A stretch of DNA of 64,000 nucleotides from NCBI RefSeq assembly GCF_000316515.1, contig NC_019675.1, positions 992,001 through 1,056,000 of the forward strand, written 5' to 3'. The notes under the pieces are model-generated. The model was not told where the DNA came from, ran no database searches, and saw only the letters and a program-made list of their open reading frames with translations. A program made the translations under genes and the position numbers. This DNA comes from Cyanobium gracile PCC 6307. GTDB taxonomy: Bacteria > Cyanobacteriota > Cyanobacteriia > PCC-6307 > Cyanobiaceae. Below, in pieces: positions 62,766 to 64,000 of this stretch; within the stretch, counting starts at the first letter, position 1; each line of letters starts with the position of its first letter.

Positions 62766-63788
62766 ATGGGCATCCGCGTCGCCAACGTCAGCAAGAACTT
62801 CGGCGATTTCCGCGCCGTCGACGACGTCAGCGTCGACGTGGACAGCGGCTCCCTGGTGGCCCTGCTCGGACCCTCCGGGTCGGGCAAGAGCACCCTGCTG
62901 CGATTGATCGCCGGGCTCGAGGAGGCCGATGCCGGCCGCATCTGGATCACCGGCGAGGAGGCGACCGAACGGTCGGTGCAGGAGCGCCAGGTGGGCTTCG
63001 TCTTCCAGCATTTCGCCCTGTTCAAGCACCGCAACGTGCGTCGCAACGTGGCCTTCGGCCTGGAGCTGCGCCGCTGGAAGCCCGAGGCGATCCGCCGGCG
63101 GGTCGACGAACTGCTCGACCTCGTGCACCTGCGGGGCTACGGCAACCGCTACCCCTCCCAGCTGTCCGGCGGGCAGCGCCAGCGGGTGGCCCTGGCCCGC
63201 GCCCTGGCGGTGCAGCCCAGGGTGCTGCTGCTGGATGAACCCTTCAGTGCCCTCGATGCCAAGGTGCGCAAGGAACTGCGCGCCTGGCTGCGCAATCTCC
63301 ACGACGAGATGCACGTCACCACCGTGATCGTCACCCACGACCAGGAGGAGGCCATGGAGGTGGCCGATCGGATCGTGGTCATGAACGAAGGCCGGGTGGA
63401 GCAGATCGGATCCCCGGCGGAGATCTACGACCATCCCGCCTCCCCGTTCGTGATGAGCTTCGTGGGCGCCGTCAACGAGCTGCCCAGCGGCTCCCTTCCC
63501 GTGCGGCGCGATGCCGTCCCGCCGCTGCCGGCGGACGGCCGGATCTTCGTGCGCCCCCACCACGTGCAGGTGCATGCCACCCCCCAGCCGGGCACGGTGC
63601 CGGCCCGCCTGCGGCGCCTCACCCACATGGGCCGCGACCTGCAGGCGGAACTGGTGCTCGACTCCGAGGAGGTGGTGGTGGCCCAGTTCCCCCGCGAAGA
63701 GGCGGACGTCGCCAACCTCAAGCCCGGCGACCGACTGCATGTGATCAGCCGCCAGGCCCACGCCTTCCAGCCGGACTACTCAATCTGA
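62766..63788 (+). CDS. cysA: Sulfate/thiosulfate ABC transporter ATPase CysA
   Basis: A 340-residue ATPase. Walker [15 protein letters not shown] loop [12 protein letters not shown], signature [15 protein letters not shown], Walker [12 protein letters not shown] and H loop [17 protein letters not shown]. The C-terminal TOBE-type domain ([20 protein letters not shown]) gives the CysA length. It energises sulfate import together with the divergently encoded CysT and CysW. Confidence 0.95.
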   Translation: MGIRVANVSKNFGDFRAVDDVSVDVDSGSLVALLGPSGSGKSTLLRLIAGLEEADAGRIWITGEEATERSVQERQVGFVFQHFALFKHRNVRRNVAFGLELRRWKPEAIRRRVDELLDLVHLRGYGNRYPSQLSGGQRQRVALARALAVQPRVLLLDEPFSALDAKVRKELRAWLRNLHDEMHVTTVIVTHDQEEAMEVADRIVVMNEGRVEQIGSPAEIYDHPASPFVMSFVGAVNELPSGSLPVRRDAVPPLPADGRIFVRPHHVQVHATPQPGTVPARLRRLTHMGRDLQAELVLDSEEVVVAQFPREEADVANLKPGDRLHVISRQAHAFQPDYSI

Positions 63789-63980
63789 TCAGTCAATCTG
63801 GGCGGCTGCGGCGCGGCGGCGCGGCGGTTCGGAATGAACCTCCGCCAGACGGGCATCGGCAAGGTACTGGGCCACCGCCAGGGGATCCTGGTGGCGCAGC
63901 AGTTCACCGTTGCGGAAGACGAGGGTGAAATGCTGGGGATGGGGCTCATTGAGCCTGGAGCGGAAGTACTGGGCAGCCAT
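63789..63980 (-). CDS. Small conserved hypothetical protein
   Basis: A 63-residue basic protein (AQYFRSRLNEPHPQHFTLVF, RNGELLRHQDPLAVAQYLAD) with a Pro/Arg/Ala tail. It ends directly beside the cysA stop. It has a conserved picocyanobacterial look but no recognised domain. Confidence 0.62.
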   Translation of the reverse strand: MAAQYFRSRLNEPHPQHFTLVFRNGELLRHQDPLAVAQYLADARLAEVHSEPPRRRAAAAQID

Positions 63981-64000
63981 GACGGTGGGTGTTGGTGAAC

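Overview
The window comes from a high-GC unicellular picocyanobacterium of the Cyanobium/Synechococcus type. This rests on phycocyanin subunits (an orphan cpcB at 19.3 kb and a cpcB-cpcA pair at 29-30 kb), heme oxygenase, HemN, the AcsF chlorophyll cyclase, an aldehyde deformylating oxygenase (ADO), a GSIII glutamine synthetase, PII, Amt, DUF2808, and GCGATCGC (HIP1) octamers (e.g. 10429, 32381, 51494). I see no transposase, phage block, CRISPR array, rRNA or tRNA.

Layout. 1-6 kb: end of a NitT/TauT-type ABC ATPase, a Rieske oxygenase, a TIM-barrel isomerase, then a desaturase, alpha/beta hydrolase and GlnT-like ligase run, which looks like uptake and breakdown of an unidentified nitrogenous compound. 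6-8.6 kb: BcsA-like glycosyltransferase. 8.5-11.3 kb: HxlR regulator divergent from Old Yellow Enzyme, FMN reductase and pirin (electrophile/quinone stress). 12.3-21.8 kb: nitrogen genes (glnN, then amt-glnB behind a near-consensus NtcA box), small conserved cyanobacterial genes, a GST and the orphan cpcB. 22.7-24.8 kb: heme oxygenase-hemN pair. 25.6 kb: lactate dehydrogenase. 27-35.8 kb: a sulfur region with locally lower GC: a beta-carbonic-anhydrase-like enzyme (possible COS/CS2 hydrolase), MetY, cpcBA, and an operon cysK - rhodanese - serine acetyltransferase - family 2A encapsulin (SrpI type) - cysteine desulfurase whose long disordered N-terminus marks it as encapsulin cargo. 35.9-38 kb: acsF translationally coupled to ado, divergent from an ArsR regulator. 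38-42 kb: pentapeptide protein, glutathione reductase, ferredoxin, second cysK. 42-44 kb: compact ExbB/ExbD/ExbD/TonB-like operon. 44-51 kb: phosphate block (PhoR, PhoB, a Crp-type regulator with a Pho-box-like repeat, CHAD protein, PstS) and CorA. 51-58 kb: atypical pyruvate kinase, RCK-type channel-like protein, glycogen phosphorylase. 58-64 kb: sulfide:quinone oxidoreductase, CDF metal exporter, and sulfate transporter genes cysW, cysT and cysA.

How it fits together. Sulfur recurs: sulfate import (CysTWA), sulfide oxidation (SQR), possible COS hydrolysis, assimilation (SAT, two CysK, MetY), sulfane handling (rhodanese) and a protein shell loaded with cysteine desulfurase. Family 2A encapsulins with this cargo are already described. 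What I have not seen described are a repeated IPHxFPS motif in the cargo N-terminus, the SAT tail suited to docking on CysK, and the placement of this operon 59 nt downstream of an ArsR-linked acsF-ado pair with no visible terminator between them.
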